DNA of 64,000 nt from Falsiroseomonas algicola (GTDB lineage Bacteria; Pseudomonadota; Alphaproteobacteria; Acetobacterales; Acetobacteraceae), in the NCBI RefSeq assembly GCF_011040385.1, contig NZ_JAAIKB010000020.1, positions 1 to 64,000 of the forward strand. Direction: 5' to 3'. This document shows, piece by piece, positions 18,134 through 27,546 of the stretch; the stretch's first letter is position 1; every line of letters begins with the position of its first letter. Under the pieces are notes generated by a model. That model saw only the letters and a program-made list of their open reading frames with translations, was not told where the DNA came from and did no database searches. Both the position numbers and the translations under genes were made by a program.

Positions 18134-21100
18134 ATGAACCTCCCCCTCACCCCCCGCCAGGAAGCCGAGTTCGAGCAGGGCCGGGCCTCCGACCCGCTCT
18201 CCTCCGCCTGGGTCGGTGCCTCGGCGGGCTCCGGCAAGACCAAGGTGCTGACGGACCGCGTGCTGCGGCTGCTGCTGGCGCCGGGCACGCGGCCGGCCAG
18301 CATCCTCTGCCTGACCTTCACAAAGGCGGCCGCGGCGGAGATGGCGACGCGGCTCGCGCGCGAACTCGGCCGCTGGGCGGTCGATCCCGAATCGCGCCTG
18401 GCCGATCGGCTGGCCCGGCTGCTCGGCCGCGCGCCGACGCGGGACGACCTCGACACCGCCCGCAGCCTGTTCTGCCGGGTGCTGGAACTGCCGGGCGGCA
18501 TGCGGATCAGCACCATCCACGCCTTCTGCCAGTCCCTGCTGCGTGCCTTCCCGCTGGAAGCCGGCCTCGCGCCGCAATTCGGCGTCGTCGAGGATGCCGA
18601 TGCCCGCACCCTGCTGGCGGAGGCGCGGGAGGCCGTGCTGGCGGGGCCGATGACGCCGCGGGAGGCGCTGGAGGCGCTGGCCAGCCTGGTGCCGCCGGAA
18701 TCCTTCGCCCGCCTGGTGCAGGCCCTCGATGGCGACCGCGAACGCCTCTCCGCCGCGCTGCGCGGCACCGGGTCGCTGGAAGGTCTCTGCGCCGCCATCG
18801 CCGGCCACCTCGGCCTGCCGGATGGCGCGCATGAGGCGAGCCTGGTGGCGCTGGCGGCGGAGCAGGTGGACCGCCAGGCCGTGATGGCCGCCCGCCTCCT
18901 CCAGGCCAGCCGGAACGAGAACGACCAGGCGCGGGGGCTCCGCATCCTCACCTGGCTCGAACTCCACCCCGCCCACCGCGCCGCGCGCTGGGGGGAATGG
19001 GCGGAGATCTTCCTGACCAGGGAAGGCACGCCCCGCAAATCCATGGCGACCAAGCAGGTCGGCCCCCGCCAGGCCGAATGCGCGGAAGTGCTGGCGCGGG
19101 AGGCCGAGCGCATCGCGGCGCTGGAGGGCAGCCGCCGCGCCTGCCGCCTGCTGGCCGCGACGCGCGCGCTGCTGGCGCTCGGCGCGCCGGTTCTGCAGGG
19201 CTATGCCGCGCGCAAGCAGGCGCGCGGGCTGATGGATTATGACGACCTGATCCTCTCCGCCCAGCGCGTGCTGCAGGACCCCGGCAGCGCCTGGGTGCTG
19301 TTCAAGCTGGATGGCGGCCTGGACCACGTGCTGCTGGACGAGGCGCAGGACAGCAACCCCGCGCAATGGGGCATCGCCGCCGCGCTGACGGAGGAATTCT
19401 TCGCCGGCGCCGGCCGCGAATCCCGCCGTGATGAGCCGCCCACGCCCCGTACCATCTTCGCGGTGGGTGACATCAAGCAGTCCATCTACGGCTTCCAGGG
19501 GGCGGACGCCGCCGGCTTCGCGCGGTGGAAGGGCCATTTCGGGCGCCGCATCGCCGCGGTGGGGGAGGCGCTGCGCGACGTCCAGCTCAAGGTCTCCTTC
19601 CGCTCCACCGCGCCGGTGCTGGCCCTGGTCGACGCCGTTTTCGCGGAGGGCGAGGCGCGGGACGGCGTGGTGAACCCCGGCGAGGAATTGCTGCATCGCC
19701 CCGACCGCGCCGGCCATGCGGGCCGGGTCGAGCTCTGGCCCATGCTGGAAGCGGCACCGACGGAGCCGCCGCCACCCTGGGAGGTGCCGGAAGCCCCCGC
19801 CCAGGCGACCGGCGCTGATGCGCTGCTGGCGGAGGCGATCGCCGCGCGCATCGCGCAGTGGATCAAGTCCCGCACCCCGCTGGAAAGCCGCGGCCGACCC
19901 ATCCGTGCCGGCGACATCCTGGTGCTGCTGCGCAAGCGATCCGGCGGGCTGCTGCCCCGCCTGGTGCGCGCGTTGAAGGAACGCGGCGTGCCCGTGGGCG
20001 GCGCCGACCGCATCCGCCTGATCGAGCAGATCGCGGTGCAGGACCTGCTGGCGCTGGCCGATGTCCTGCTGCTGCCCGATGACGATCTGCAACTCGCCGC
20101 CCTGCTGAAATCGCCGCTCATCGGCCTCGATGAGGACCAGCTCTTCGCGCTCGCCCATGGCCGCACCACCAGCCTCTGGGCCGTGCTGCAGAAGGCGCGC
20201 GGGGCGGAGACGCCGGAGGGCAGGGCCGCCGACTGGATCGCCGGGCTGATGGCGCGCGCGGACCTGGTGACGCCCCATGCGCTGTTTGCGGAGGTGCTGG
20301 GCGAGCACAAGGGGCGGGAGAGGCTGCTGAAGCGCCTCGGCCCCGATGCCGCCGACCCCGTCGATGAATTCCTCAACGCGGCGCTCGACCATGGCAGCCG
20401 CCACCCGCCGAGCCTGCAGCACTTCGTCGGCTGGCTGCGGCGTGGCGGGGCGGAGGTGAAGCGGGAACAGGAAGGTGCCGGCGATGCCGTGCGCATCATG
20501 ACCGTGCACGGCGCCAAGGGCCTCCAGGCCCCAATCGTCATCCTGCCGGACACCATGGGCGGCGGCCGCGACCAGGCGGATGTGCGCTGGCATGTGCCGG
20601 AGGAGGGTGTGCCCCTGCCGCTCTGGGCGCCCAACAAGGACCACCACGCCCCCGCCTATTCGGCCCTGCTCGCCGCCGAGAAGCAGGCGCGGGCGGAGGA
20701 GGAGCACCGGCTGCTCTATGTCGCCCTGACCCGGGCGGAGGACCGGCTGCTGGTCTGCGGCTGGCAGAAGAAGCGCCCGAAGGACGCGCCCTGGAAGCAG
20801 GGCACCTGGTACGACCTCGTCGCCCGCGGCTTCGCCCGCCTGGATACCACGGTCCCGGAGCCCTTCGACCCGGAGGCGTTCGGCGCCCCCGCCGAATGCC
20901 GCTTCGCGACGGGGGAGGCGATGGTGCTCGCCACGCCGCAGGAAACGGCCCCCGTGCCGGATGGCCGCGACACGCCGCCCCCCGCCGCGGCCGACCTGCC
21001 GGCCTGGGCGCGCCGGCCCGCACCGCCGGAGGGGGTGGTGGACGCGCTCGCCCCCTCCGCCGTGCCGGGGGAGAATGAGGGCGGACCCGCCGCCGCGCCG

Positions 21101-21625
21101 CATGGCGCCGCGGACCCCACCGGCCGCCGCTTCCGCCGCGGCCGGATCGTCCATGCCCTGCTGCAGCACCTGCCGGACCAGGACCCCGCCCGGCGCCAGG
21201 AAGCCGGCCGCGCCTTCCTCGCCCGGCCGGGCCATGGGCTCGATCCCGCGGAGCAGGCGGAGACGCTGGCGGAGGTGATGGCGCTGCTGGACGCGCCCGG
21301 GATCGCCGCCGCCTTCGGCCCCGGCAGCCTGGCGGAGGCGCCCATCGCCGGGCAGGTCGGGGACCTTCTCGTCAGCGGCCAGGTGGACCGGCTGCTGGTC
21401 GCGCCCGACCGCGTGCTGGTGCTGGACTACAAGACCAACCGCCCGCCGCCATTGACGGTCGAATCGGTCCCGTCCCTCTACCTCCGGCAGATGGCCGCCT
21501 ACCGCGCCGTGCTGTCCCGCGCCTTTCCCGGGCGTGCGGTGGAATGCGTGCTCGTCTGGACCTATGGCGCCCGACTCATGCCGCTTCCGGGTGAGTTGCT
21601 GGATCGACATGCGCCAGGCGCATGA
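18134..21625 (+). CDS. addA: Double-strand break repair helicase AddA
   Basis: The 1163-residue UvrD/Rep-type helicase-nuclease is the partner of AddB. It shows Walker A ASAGSGKTKVLTDRVLRL, motif II VLLDEAQD, motif III FAVGDIKQSIYGFQGAD, the late helicase motif IMTVHGAKGLQAP, and a C-terminal nuclease motif VLVLDYKTNR. The ATG at 18134 is chosen because it directly precedes the conserved LTPRQEAEF; the longer frame runs back through addB. Translation may be affected by the strong stem-loops ending 13 bases upstream. Confidence 0.95.
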   Translation: MNLPLTPRQEAEFEQGRASDPLSSAWVGASAGSGKTKVLTDRVLRLLLAPGTRPASILCLTFTKAAAAEMATRLARELGRWAVDPESRLADRLARLLGRAPTRDDLDTARSLFCRVLELPGGMRISTIHAFCQSLLRAFPLEAGLAPQFGVVEDADARTLLAEAREAVLAGPMTPREALEALASLVPPESFARLVQALDGDRERLSAALRGTGSLEGLCAAIAGHLGLPDGAHEASLVALAAEQVDRQAVMAARLLQASRNENDQARGLRILTWLELHPAHRAARWGEWAEIFLTREGTPRKSMATKQVGPRQAECAEVLAREAERIAALEGSRRACRLLAATRALLALGAPVLQGYAARKQARGLMDYDDLILSAQRVLQDPGSAWVLFKLDGGLDHVLLDEAQDSNPAQWGIAAALTEEFFAGAGRESRRDEPPTPRTIFAVGDIKQSIYGFQGADAAGFARWKGHFGRRIAAVGEALRDVQLKVSFRSTAPVLALVDAVFAEGEARDGVVNPGEELLHRPDRAGHAGRVELWPMLEAAPTEPPPPWEVPEAPAQATGADALLAEAIAARIAQWIKSRTPLESRGRPIRAGDILVLLRKRSGGLLPRLVRALKERGVPVGGADRIRLIEQIAVQDLLALADVLLLPDDDLQLAALLKSPLIGLDEDQLFALAHGRTTSLWAVLQKARGAETPEGRAADWIAGLMARADLVTPHALFAEVLGEHKGRERLLKRLGPDAADPVDEFLNAALDHGSRHPPSLQHFVGWLRRGGAEVKREQEGAGDAVRIMTVHGAKGLQAPIVILPDTMGGGRDQADVRWHVPEEGVPLPLWAPNKDHHAPAYSALLAAEKQARAEEEHRLLYVALTRAEDRLLVCGWQKKRPKDAPWKQGTWYDLVARGFARLDTTVPEPFDPEAFGAPAECRFATGEAMVLATPQETAPVPDGRDTPPPAAADLPAWARRPAPPEGVVDALAPSAVPGENEGGPAAAPHGAADPTGRRFRRGRIVHALLQHLPDQDPARRQEAGRAFLARPGHGLDPAEQAETLAEVMALLDAPGIAAAFGPGSLAEAPIAGQVGDLLVSGQVDRLLVAPDRVLVLDYKTNRPPPLTVESVPSLYLRQMAAYRAVLSRAFPGRAVECVLVWTYGARLMPLPGELLDRHAPGA

Positions 21626-21729
21626 CGGCCTGCGTGGCCCTCACGTGACCCTTGCTTGACCGGGCCCGGCCCCGCCACGATCTTGCCATGAAAGGCCGGG
21701 CCCCCGCCCGGCGCTGGAGACGACCCCCC

Positions 21730-22059
21730 ATGAGTGACCTCACCAAGGCCGTGACCGACGACAGCTTCCGGCAGGATGTGCTGGAGGCCCCCGGCCCCGT
21801 GCTGGTGGATTTCTGGGCCGAGTGGTGCGGCCCCTGCCGCATGGTGGCCCCCATCCTCGACGAGATCGCCAAGGAATACGAAGGCAAGCTGACCATCGCG
21901 AAGGTGAACATCGACGACAACCCGATGACGCCGAACGACTACGCGGTGCGCGGCATCCCGACCATGATCCTGTTCAAGGACGGCAAGCCGGTGGACACCA
22001 AGGTCGGCGCGCTGCCCAAGGGCGCCATGAAGGAATGGGTCGCCAGCAAGCTGGGATGA
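21730..22059 (+). CDS. trxA: Thioredoxin 1
   Basis: This is a cytoplasmic protein disulfide reductase of 109 residues with the classical WCGPC site (Cys33, Cys36), the cis-Pro in GIPTMILF, and no signal peptide. The start is ATG 21730 with GGAGA upstream. trxA next to addA is the usual alphaproteobacterial arrangement. Confidence 0.96.
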   Translation: MSDLTKAVTDDSFRQDVLEAPGPVLVDFWAEWCGPCRMVAPILDEIAKEYEGKLTIAKVNIDDNPMTPNDYAVRGIPTMILFKDGKPVDTKVGALPKGAMKEWVASKLG

Positions 22060-22088
22060 TGCATCCAGGCGGGCTCGGCTGACGATCC

Positions 22089-22118
22089 GCGGCGGGGTGC
22101 TTCCGGGCAACCCGCCGC
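22089..22118 (+). terminator. Probable intrinsic terminator after trxA
   Basis: GCGGCGGG (22089-22096) pairs with CCCGCCGC (22111-22118), followed by TTCCT. The stem is strong but the T tract is short. Confidence 0.45.
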
Positions 22119-22125
22119 TTCCTAC

Positions 22126-23271
22126 ATGCGGCGCATGATGAACCGCCGCACGCTGCTCACCGCCTCCCTCGCCGCCCTGCCGCTGCCGGCCCTCGCCCAA
22201 TCCGGCGACACGGTGCGGTCGGACCGCGCCGCCTTCCGGCTCACCACGCTGGCGACGGGCCTCGACAGGCCCTGGGGCGCGGCGCTGCTGCCCGATGGCA
22301 GCCTGCTCGTCACCGAACGTCCCGGCGGGCTGCGGCGCGTGACGCCATCCGGGGAGGTCTCGGCGCCGCTGGCCGGCGTGCCGGAGGTCGAGGCCCGCGG
22401 CCAGGGCGGCATGCTCGACATCGCCATCGCCCCGGATTTCGCCCGGACGCGCGAAGTCTACCTCTCCCACGCCATGCTGGTGCAGGGCGGCGCACTGACG
22501 CGGCTGACCCGCGCGCGGCTTTCCGCCGATGCGACGGCGCTGGAGGGTGTGACGCCGATCCTCGACGCCACCCCGGCGCAGCCCAGCGGCCGCAACCATT
22601 ATGGCAGCCGGATCGCCTTCGGCCCCGATGGCCGCCTCTACCTCTCCACCGGCGACCGCATGAACGACAAGATGCGGTCGCAGCGCCTGGACGACCTGGC
22701 CGGCAAGATCCTGCGGTTGGAACGCGATGGCAGCGCGGCCGCGGGCAACCCCTTCCTCGGGCGCGGCGACGCGCGGGCCGAAATCTTCTCCTACGGACAC
22801 CGCAACCCGCAGGGCCTCGCCTTCAATCCCTGGACCGGCGGGCTGTGGCAGGCGGAATTCGGCGCCCGCGGCGGCGACGAGATCAACCTCGTTCGCCCCG
22901 GCCTCAACTATGGCTGGCCCGTCGTCAGCCACGGCGTGGACTACAATGGCAGCCCGATCGGCACCGGCCAGAAGGAGGCACCGGGCATCGAGGCGCCGCT
23001 GCATTTCTGGACGCCCTCGGTCAGCCCCTCCGGCATCAACTTCTACACCGGCAACGCCTTCCCCGGCTGGTCCCGCAGCCTCTTCGTCGCCGCCCTCAAC
23101 CCGCCCGGCCTGGTGCGGCTGGAGACGGAAGGCGAGCGCGTGGTGGCGGAGGAGCGCCTGCTCTTCGATCGCCGCATCCGCATGCGCCAGGTGGTGGTGG
23201 CGGCGGATGGCGCGCTGCTGGTGCTGACGGATGAGGGGCGGGGCAGAATTCTTCGATTGATACCCGCGTAA
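22126..23271 (+). CDS. PQQ-dependent soluble aldose sugar dehydrogenase-like protein (periplasmic)
   Basis: The 381-residue beta-propeller belongs to the GSDH/YliI family of PQQ-linked aldose dehydrogenases. The N-terminus MNRRTLLTASLAALPLPALAQ is an export signal with a twin-Arg start. Family motifs are LATGLDRPWGAALLPDG, RNHYGSRIAFGPDGRLYLS with the catalytic His region, GDRMN, SYGHRNPQGLAFNP and AEFGARGGDEINLV. The start may be 22126 or ATG 22138. PQQ synthesis genes are not in the window. The following periplasmic thioredoxin and CcdA genes may share its transcription. Confidence 0.85.
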   Translation: MRRMMNRRTLLTASLAALPLPALAQSGDTVRSDRAAFRLTTLATGLDRPWGAALLPDGSLLVTERPGGLRRVTPSGEVSAPLAGVPEVEARGQGGMLDIAIAPDFARTREVYLSHAMLVQGGALTRLTRARLSADATALEGVTPILDATPAQPSGRNHYGSRIAFGPDGRLYLSTGDRMNDKMRSQRLDDLAGKILRLERDGSAAAGNPFLGRGDARAEIFSYGHRNPQGLAFNPWTGGLWQAEFGARGGDEINLVRPGLNYGWPVVSHGVDYNGSPIGTGQKEAPGIEAPLHFWTPSVSPSGINFYTGNAFPGWSRSLFVAALNPPGLVRLETEGERVVAEERLLFDRRIRMRQVVVAADGALLVLTDEGRGRILRLIPA

Positions 23272-23319
23272 CCTTTCGTCGGCGGCGCGCGAAGGCGGGT
23301 CAGCCCCGGGAGAACCGCC

Positions 23320-23706
23320 ATGCAACGCCGCGCCATCATCGCCTGCCTCGCCACCCTGCCGCTGCTGCCGCGCCCGGCCGCGGCGGCGCAGCGCCAACCC
23401 TTCACGGAGGCGGCGCTGGAGGCGGCGCAGGCCGCGGACCGGCCCATCCTCATCGAGGTGACGGCCCCCTGGTGTCCGACCTGCCGCGCGCAGAAGCCGC
23501 ATGTCGATGCCGTTGCGGCCGACCCGCGCATGGCGGGCGCGGTGCTGCTCTCCATCGACTTCGACAGCCAGAAGGACGCGCTTCGCCGGTTCCAGGTGCG
23601 GTCCCAATCCACCCTGATCGCCATGAAGGGGCGGGAGGAGCGCGGCCGCGCCACCGGCATCACCGATGGCGCCGCCATCCGGGACCTGCTGTTCCGCGCG
23701 CTGTAG
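23320..23706 (+). CDS. Periplasmic thioredoxin-like protein
   Basis: The 128-residue protein has a Sec-type signal (MQRRAIIACLATLPLLPRPAAAA) and a thioredoxin fold with APWCPTCR (Cys52, Cys55). Its gene precedes a ccdA-type gene by 7 bases, so the likely role is a periplasmic thiol reductase fed by CcdA, as in DsbD-like relays. The client protein is unknown. It is shorter than typical thioredoxins plus signal, so the C-terminal strand is minimal. Confidence 0.8.
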   Translation: MQRRAIIACLATLPLLPRPAAAAQRQPFTEAALEAAQAADRPILIEVTAPWCPTCRAQKPHVDAVAADPRMAGAVLLSIDFDSQKDALRRFQVRSQSTLIAMKGREERGRATGITDGAAIRDLLFRAL

Positions 23707-23713
23707 CCCGGCC

Positions 23714-24430
23714 GTGACCACCCTGCTGCTGGCGGGGCTGGCGGGAATCCTCGCCAGCCTGTCGCCCTGCGTCCTGCCGATCCTGCCCATCGTGCTGGCG
23801 GCTGCCGGCGCGGAACACCGCCTGGGGCCGCTGGCCCTGGCCGGTGGCCTCGCGGTGAGCTTCGCCGGCGCCGGCATGGTGCTGGGACTGGTCGGCTTCG
23901 CGATCGGGCTGGATGCGGAGGTGCTGCGCGTCGCCGCGGCGGTGCTGATGCTGGCGGCCGGCATCGCCCTGCTGGCGGCGGGTCTGGCCGCGCGGCTTTC
24001 CGCCGCGGCTGAACACGCCCTGCAGCCGGTGACGGCCTTCGCGGCGCGGATGACCGCGCGCGGCGTGGGCGGACAGTTCGCGCTCGGTGCCGTGCTCGGC
24101 CTGGCCTGGGCGCCCTGCACGGGCCCGGCGCTTGGCGCGGCGGTGGCGCTCTCCGCCCGGGCGGAGACGGCGCCGCAGGCGGCGCTCACCATGCTGGCCT
24201 TCGCGCTCGGCGCCGCGCTGCCGCTCGTGGCGCTCGGCTATGCCGCGCGGGGTTCCGTGCCGTTGCTGCGTCGGCGCCTCGGCGGCCTCGGCCAGGCCAT
24301 GCGCCCGGTCCTGGGTGGTGCGCTGGCGCTGTTCGGCCTGCTGGTGCTTACCGGTCTCGACAAGCGGATCGAGGCGGTGGCGACGGCGGCGCTGCCCGAA
24401 GCCTGGGTGGACCTCGTCGTGCGGTTCTGA
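23714..24430 (+). CDS. Cytochrome c biogenesis/thiol transporter CcdA family protein
   Basis: The 238-residue protein has six predicted transmembrane helices and the paired membrane cysteines of the CcdA/DsbD-beta family: SLSPCVLPILPIVL (Cys19) and LAWAPCTGPALG. It carries reducing power from cytoplasmic thioredoxin to periplasmic thiol proteins, here most simply the thioredoxin-like protein encoded just upstream. The start is GTG 23714. Confidence 0.87.
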   Translation: MTTLLLAGLAGILASLSPCVLPILPIVLAAAGAEHRLGPLALAGGLAVSFAGAGMVLGLVGFAIGLDAEVLRVAAAVLMLAAGIALLAAGLAARLSAAAEHALQPVTAFAARMTARGVGGQFALGAVLGLAWAPCTGPALGAAVALSARAETAPQAALTMLAFALGAALPLVALGYAARGSVPLLRRRLGGLGQAMRPVLGGALALFGLLVLTGLDKRIEAVATAALPEAWVDLVVRF

Positions 24431-24445
24431 CCGTCCTGGGGCAGG

Positions 24446-24462
24446 ACCGCCGTGGCGGCGGT
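24446..24462. terminator. Small hairpin between convergent ccdA-like and permease genes
   Basis: ACCGCCG (24446-24452), loop TGG, CGGCGGT (24456-24462), in the 40-base gap between convergent genes. It is a possible shared terminator; there is no T tract. Confidence 0.3.
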
Positions 24463-24470
24463 TCCTCACC

Positions 24471-26165
24471 TCAATGGTCGTAGTGCAGCCGTAGCTCCCG
24501 GCGGCCATCGGGCAGGGTCAGCTCCACGACCCGGTCGGCGGCGTGCCAGAGCAGGAGCGCCGCGAGATGCCGCTCCATCACCGCCGGATCGGCCTCCGGC
24601 GACGGCACGGGCGCCTCGCTGTCGCGCAAGGGCTGGCCGCGCCAGCGCAGCGCGACATCCAGGTTGAATTCGTCGAAGCGGCCCGTGACCTCGATCGCCG
24701 TGCCGGGATCGGCTTGGTGGGCGAGCAGCCCGGCCGCTTCCTCCATCGCGCCGCGCAGCCGCGCCACCACCTCCGCCCGCGCGCCCCAGGCGCTGCCGGC
24801 CTCCGTCGCGAAATCCTCCAGCGCCGCATGGCCCTGCGCGGGCTGCCAGGTTGCGTCGCGCTGGCGGGTGGCGCCGGCGCGGAAGGCGGCGTTCAGCAGC
24901 AGCCCCACCACCAGCCCCAGTACGAGGGAGGAGGTCAGCAGCAGCCGGGCCGCATCCGGCAGGGTGGCGAAGACCTGCGGCGCGGCGTCGTAGGACACGC
25001 CGATGACGAAGGCCGCGCCCACCACCAGGCTGCGCCGCGCATCCAGGGCGCGCTGCACGACGATGCCCATGCCGGTGACGACGATGAAAGCGGCGGCGAA
25101 GAACAGCGCCGCGCCCAGCACGCCGCGCGGCACGGCCAGCACCAGCGCCGGTGCGCCAGGCACCAGGCCGAGGGCGATCCACATCACGCCGACCGCGATG
25201 GCGACGCGCCGCGCCATGATGCCGGTGGCGATGGAGAGGCCGACGCTGGCCGTATAGGTGTTCGTCCCCGGCACGCCGATCACCCCGGCCATGACGGTGC
25301 CCAGCCCATCCGCCAGCACGCCGGCGCGGATCGAGCCGAAATCCGGCCGCTTCCAGCCGGGATCATTCGCGCGCTGGCAGGCGACGATGTCGCCGGAGGC
25401 GCGGACCAGGCAGGCCAGCGCGCCGACCAGCACCCCGGGCAGCAGCGCCCACGGGAAGGCCGGCGTCGCGATCGGCCAGGCCACGAGTTGCGGCGCCGGC
25501 AAGGCCATGGCCCCGGCGCCCCCGGCCACCAGAAGCACCACCAGGTGGGTGGCAATGCCGGCGCCGAGCCCCGCCAGCACCGCGAGCGGCCGCCAGCGTG
25601 GCCCGCCCCACGCCGTCAGCGCGATGATGACCAGCAACGCGACGATGGGTGCCACCATGTCATGCGCCGGATTCCGCGCGCCGGGCCCGATGCCGATCAT
25701 CAGCCGCAGGCCGAGCAGCCCGAGCACGAGGCCGATCATCAGCACGACGAGGCCGGCCAGTTCGGTAGGCAGGTAGGGCCGCAGCCGATGCACCAGGAAG
25801 GACAGCGCGATCTGGGTCGCCCCCGCCGCCAGCGTCAGCCCGGCCACGGCGCCGAGCCCGCCCATCTGCGCCGCGATGAGGGAGGGCGGCAGGTAGACCG
25901 CGGTGAAGACGGAGGGCAGCAGGAAGCCCGATCCGATGCCATGCCGCCCCCAGGCCTGCAGCAGCGTCGAGATGCCGAGCGCCACCATCGCCAGCGCGAT
26001 GACATTCGTCACCATCTCGGGCGGTGCGCCCGCGGCCTCCGCCACCACCAGCGGGAAGACCAGCGTGACGGCGCCGAGGCCCACATGCTGGAGTGCGGCC
26101 GGCCAGACGACCGAGGGCGGCGGGCTCGAATCGAGAGCCCAGGCAGCCCGCGTCCCGGTTGTCAT
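24471..26165 (-). CDS. NCS2-type nucleobase permease with a C-terminal soluble domain
   Basis: The 564-residue protein consists of an NCS2 (xanthine/uracil permease) membrane domain of about 12-14 helices (residues 20-425), with the substrate region GVPGTNTYTASVGLSIATG and an upstream VRASGDIVACQRAND. A cytosolic extension of about 140 residues follows. The extension (LRGAMEEAAGLLAHQ, then GRFDEFNLDVALRWRG) resembles a degenerate GHKL/HATPase-type fold; this is inference from pattern only. ATG 26165 is preferred because GGAG lies 10 bases upstream; a longer frame exists. The likely substrate is a purine or uracil. Confidence 0.82.
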   Translation of the reverse strand: MTTGTRAAWALDSSPPPSVVWPAALQHVGLGAVTLVFPLVVAEAAGAPPEMVTNVIALAMVALGISTLLQAWGRHGIGSGFLLPSVFTAVYLPPSLIAAQMGGLGAVAGLTLAAGATQIALSFLVHRLRPYLPTELAGLVVLMIGLVLGLLGLRLMIGIGPGARNPAHDMVAPIVALLVIIALTAWGGPRWRPLAVLAGLGAGIATHLVVLLVAGGAGAMALPAPQLVAWPIATPAFPWALLPGVLVGALACLVRASGDIVACQRANDPGWKRPDFGSIRAGVLADGLGTVMAGVIGVPGTNTYTASVGLSIATGIMARRVAIAVGVMWIALGLVPGAPALVLAVPRGVLGAALFFAAAFIVVTGMGIVVQRALDARRSLVVGAAFVIGVSYDAAPQVFATLPDAARLLLTSSLVLGLVVGLLLNAAFRAGATRQRDATWQPAQGHAALEDFATEAGSAWGARAEVVARLRGAMEEAAGLLAHQADPGTAIEVTGRFDEFNLDVALRWRGQPLRDSEAPVPSPEADPAVMERHLAALLLWHAADRVVELTLPDGRRELRLHYDH

Positions 26166-26247
26166 GCGCCGACGATCTCCCCGTTTGGTTGCGACAACCG
26201 TAATCCTGCGCGCATCGCATCCCGCCGGGGGCGGCGTCAACGTTTCG

Positions 26248-27546
26248 TCAGCGTGGCGGGGAGCCGTCCAGCTTCAGCACCTCGCCCGCGAGGTAGAGGC
26301 TGCCGCAGATGAGTACGCGGGATGGCGGGCCATCCTTCGGGATCGCCGCCAGCGCCTGTTCCACCGTGCCGCCCGCCGTGGCGGCGCCGCCGCTGGCGGC
26401 GATGATGGCCTCGATCGGCATGGCCAGGTGCTGGCCGGGCTCCGCGATGGCCTGCAGGGTCGCGGCCTGTGGGATCAGCGGCGCCAGGAACTCGCTGGCC
26501 TGCTTGGAGGATTTCATGCCGACCAGCAGGTGGCAGGGGCGGTCCGCGAAGGCGGTGCGGAGATGCTCGCCCAGCACCACGCCGGCGCCGGCATTGTGCC
26601 CGCCATCCAGCCAGAGCTCCCAGCCCGGCGGCAGCAGCGCCGAAAGCCGCCCGGTCAAACGCTGCATCCGTGCCGGCCATGTGGCGGTGGCGAGGCCGCG
26701 CGCGATGGCCTCCGCCGTCAGCCAGTCCGGGTTCCAGGCGCGGAGCGTCGCGATGGCGATGCCGGCATTATCCGCCTGGTGCGGCCCGGCCAGCGCCGGC
26801 GGCGGCAGGTCCAGCACGCCCGCCTCGTCCTGCCAGCGCAGCCGCCCGTCAGGCTGCCGCGCCACATCCCAGGCCTCGCCGCGCGCCAGCAGCGGCGCGC
26901 CCTGGTCAGCGGCCACCTGTCGCAGCACGGCGGCCGCGCCGGGTGCCTGCGCGCCGGTGGCGCAGGGCACGCCGGGCTTGATGATCCCCGCCTTCTCGAA
27001 GGCGATTTTCTCGAGTGTATCGCCGAGGAAATCCATGTGGTCCATGGAGATGCTGGTGATCGCGGTCGCCACCGGGTCGATGACGTTCGTCGCATCGAAG
27101 CGGCCGCCGAGGCCCACTTCCAGCACCAGCAAGTCGGCCGGGACGGACGCGAACAGGTGGAGGGCGACGGCCGTCGTCACCTCGAACACCGTGATCGGCG
27201 CGCCGGCATTCACGCGCTCCACATGCTCCAGCGCCTCGGTCAGCGCCTCCTCGCTCACCAGCGTGCCGGCGAGCCGGATGCGCTCATGGAACCGCACCAG
27301 GTGCGGAGAGGTGTAGACGTGGACGCGCAGGCCGGCGGCTTCCGCGATGGCGCGGAGGAAAGCGCTCGTGCTGCCCTTGCCGTTGGTGCCGGCGACGTGG
27401 ATGACCGGCGGCAGGCGCCGCTCCGGATGGCCGAGCTTCGCCAGGCAATCCCGCATGCGCCCCAGGCTGAGGTCGATCAGCACGGGATGCAGCTTGTGCA
27501 GACGATCGATAATCGCCTCGCTGCGCGAGGCCGTGATGGTGCTCAC
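26248..27546 (-). CDS. folC: Bifunctional folylpolyglutamate synthase/dihydrofolate synthase
   Basis: FolC adds glutamate to dihydropteroate and to folates. The 432-residue Mur-ligase-fold enzyme has the P-loop HVAGTNGKGSTSAFL (51-60), YTSPHLVRFHERI, the ATP/metal region LEVGLGGRFDATNV and the C-terminal DGGHNAGA. The start is the GTG 27546 that overlaps the accD stop (GTGA), indicating coupling. accD-folC is a conserved pair. Confidence 0.95.
   Translation of the reverse strand: MSTITASRSEAIIDRLHKLHPVLIDLSLGRMRDCLAKLGHPERRLPPVIHVAGTNGKGSTSAFLRAIAEAAGLRVHVYTSPHLVRFHERIRLAGTLVSEEALTEALEHVERVNAGAPITVFEVTTAVALHLFASVPADLLVLEVGLGGRFDATNVIDPVATAITSISMDHMDFLGDTLEKIAFEKAGIIKPGVPCATGAQAPGAAAVLRQVAADQGAPLLARGEAWDVARQPDGRLRWQDEAGVLDLPPPALAGPHQADNAGIAIATLRAWNPDWLTAEAIARGLATATWPARMQRLTGRLSALLPPGWELWLDGGHNAGAGVVLGEHLRTAFADRPCHLLVGMKSSKQASEFLAPLIPQAATLQAIAEPGQHLAMPIEAIIAASGGAATAGGTVEQALAAIPKDGPPSRVLICGSLYLAGEVLKLDGSPPR

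Noticed and set aside
14764-19113. A 1449-codon open frame on the minus strand
   Set aside because: It lies entirely antisense to murU, addB and addA, which have clear motifs. Long antisense frames are expected at this GC content and the translation is low-complexity Arg/Gly/Gln-rich.
18050-21610. An 1186-codon open frame on the minus strand
   Set aside because: It is antisense to addA and has no recognisable domain; same GC artefact.
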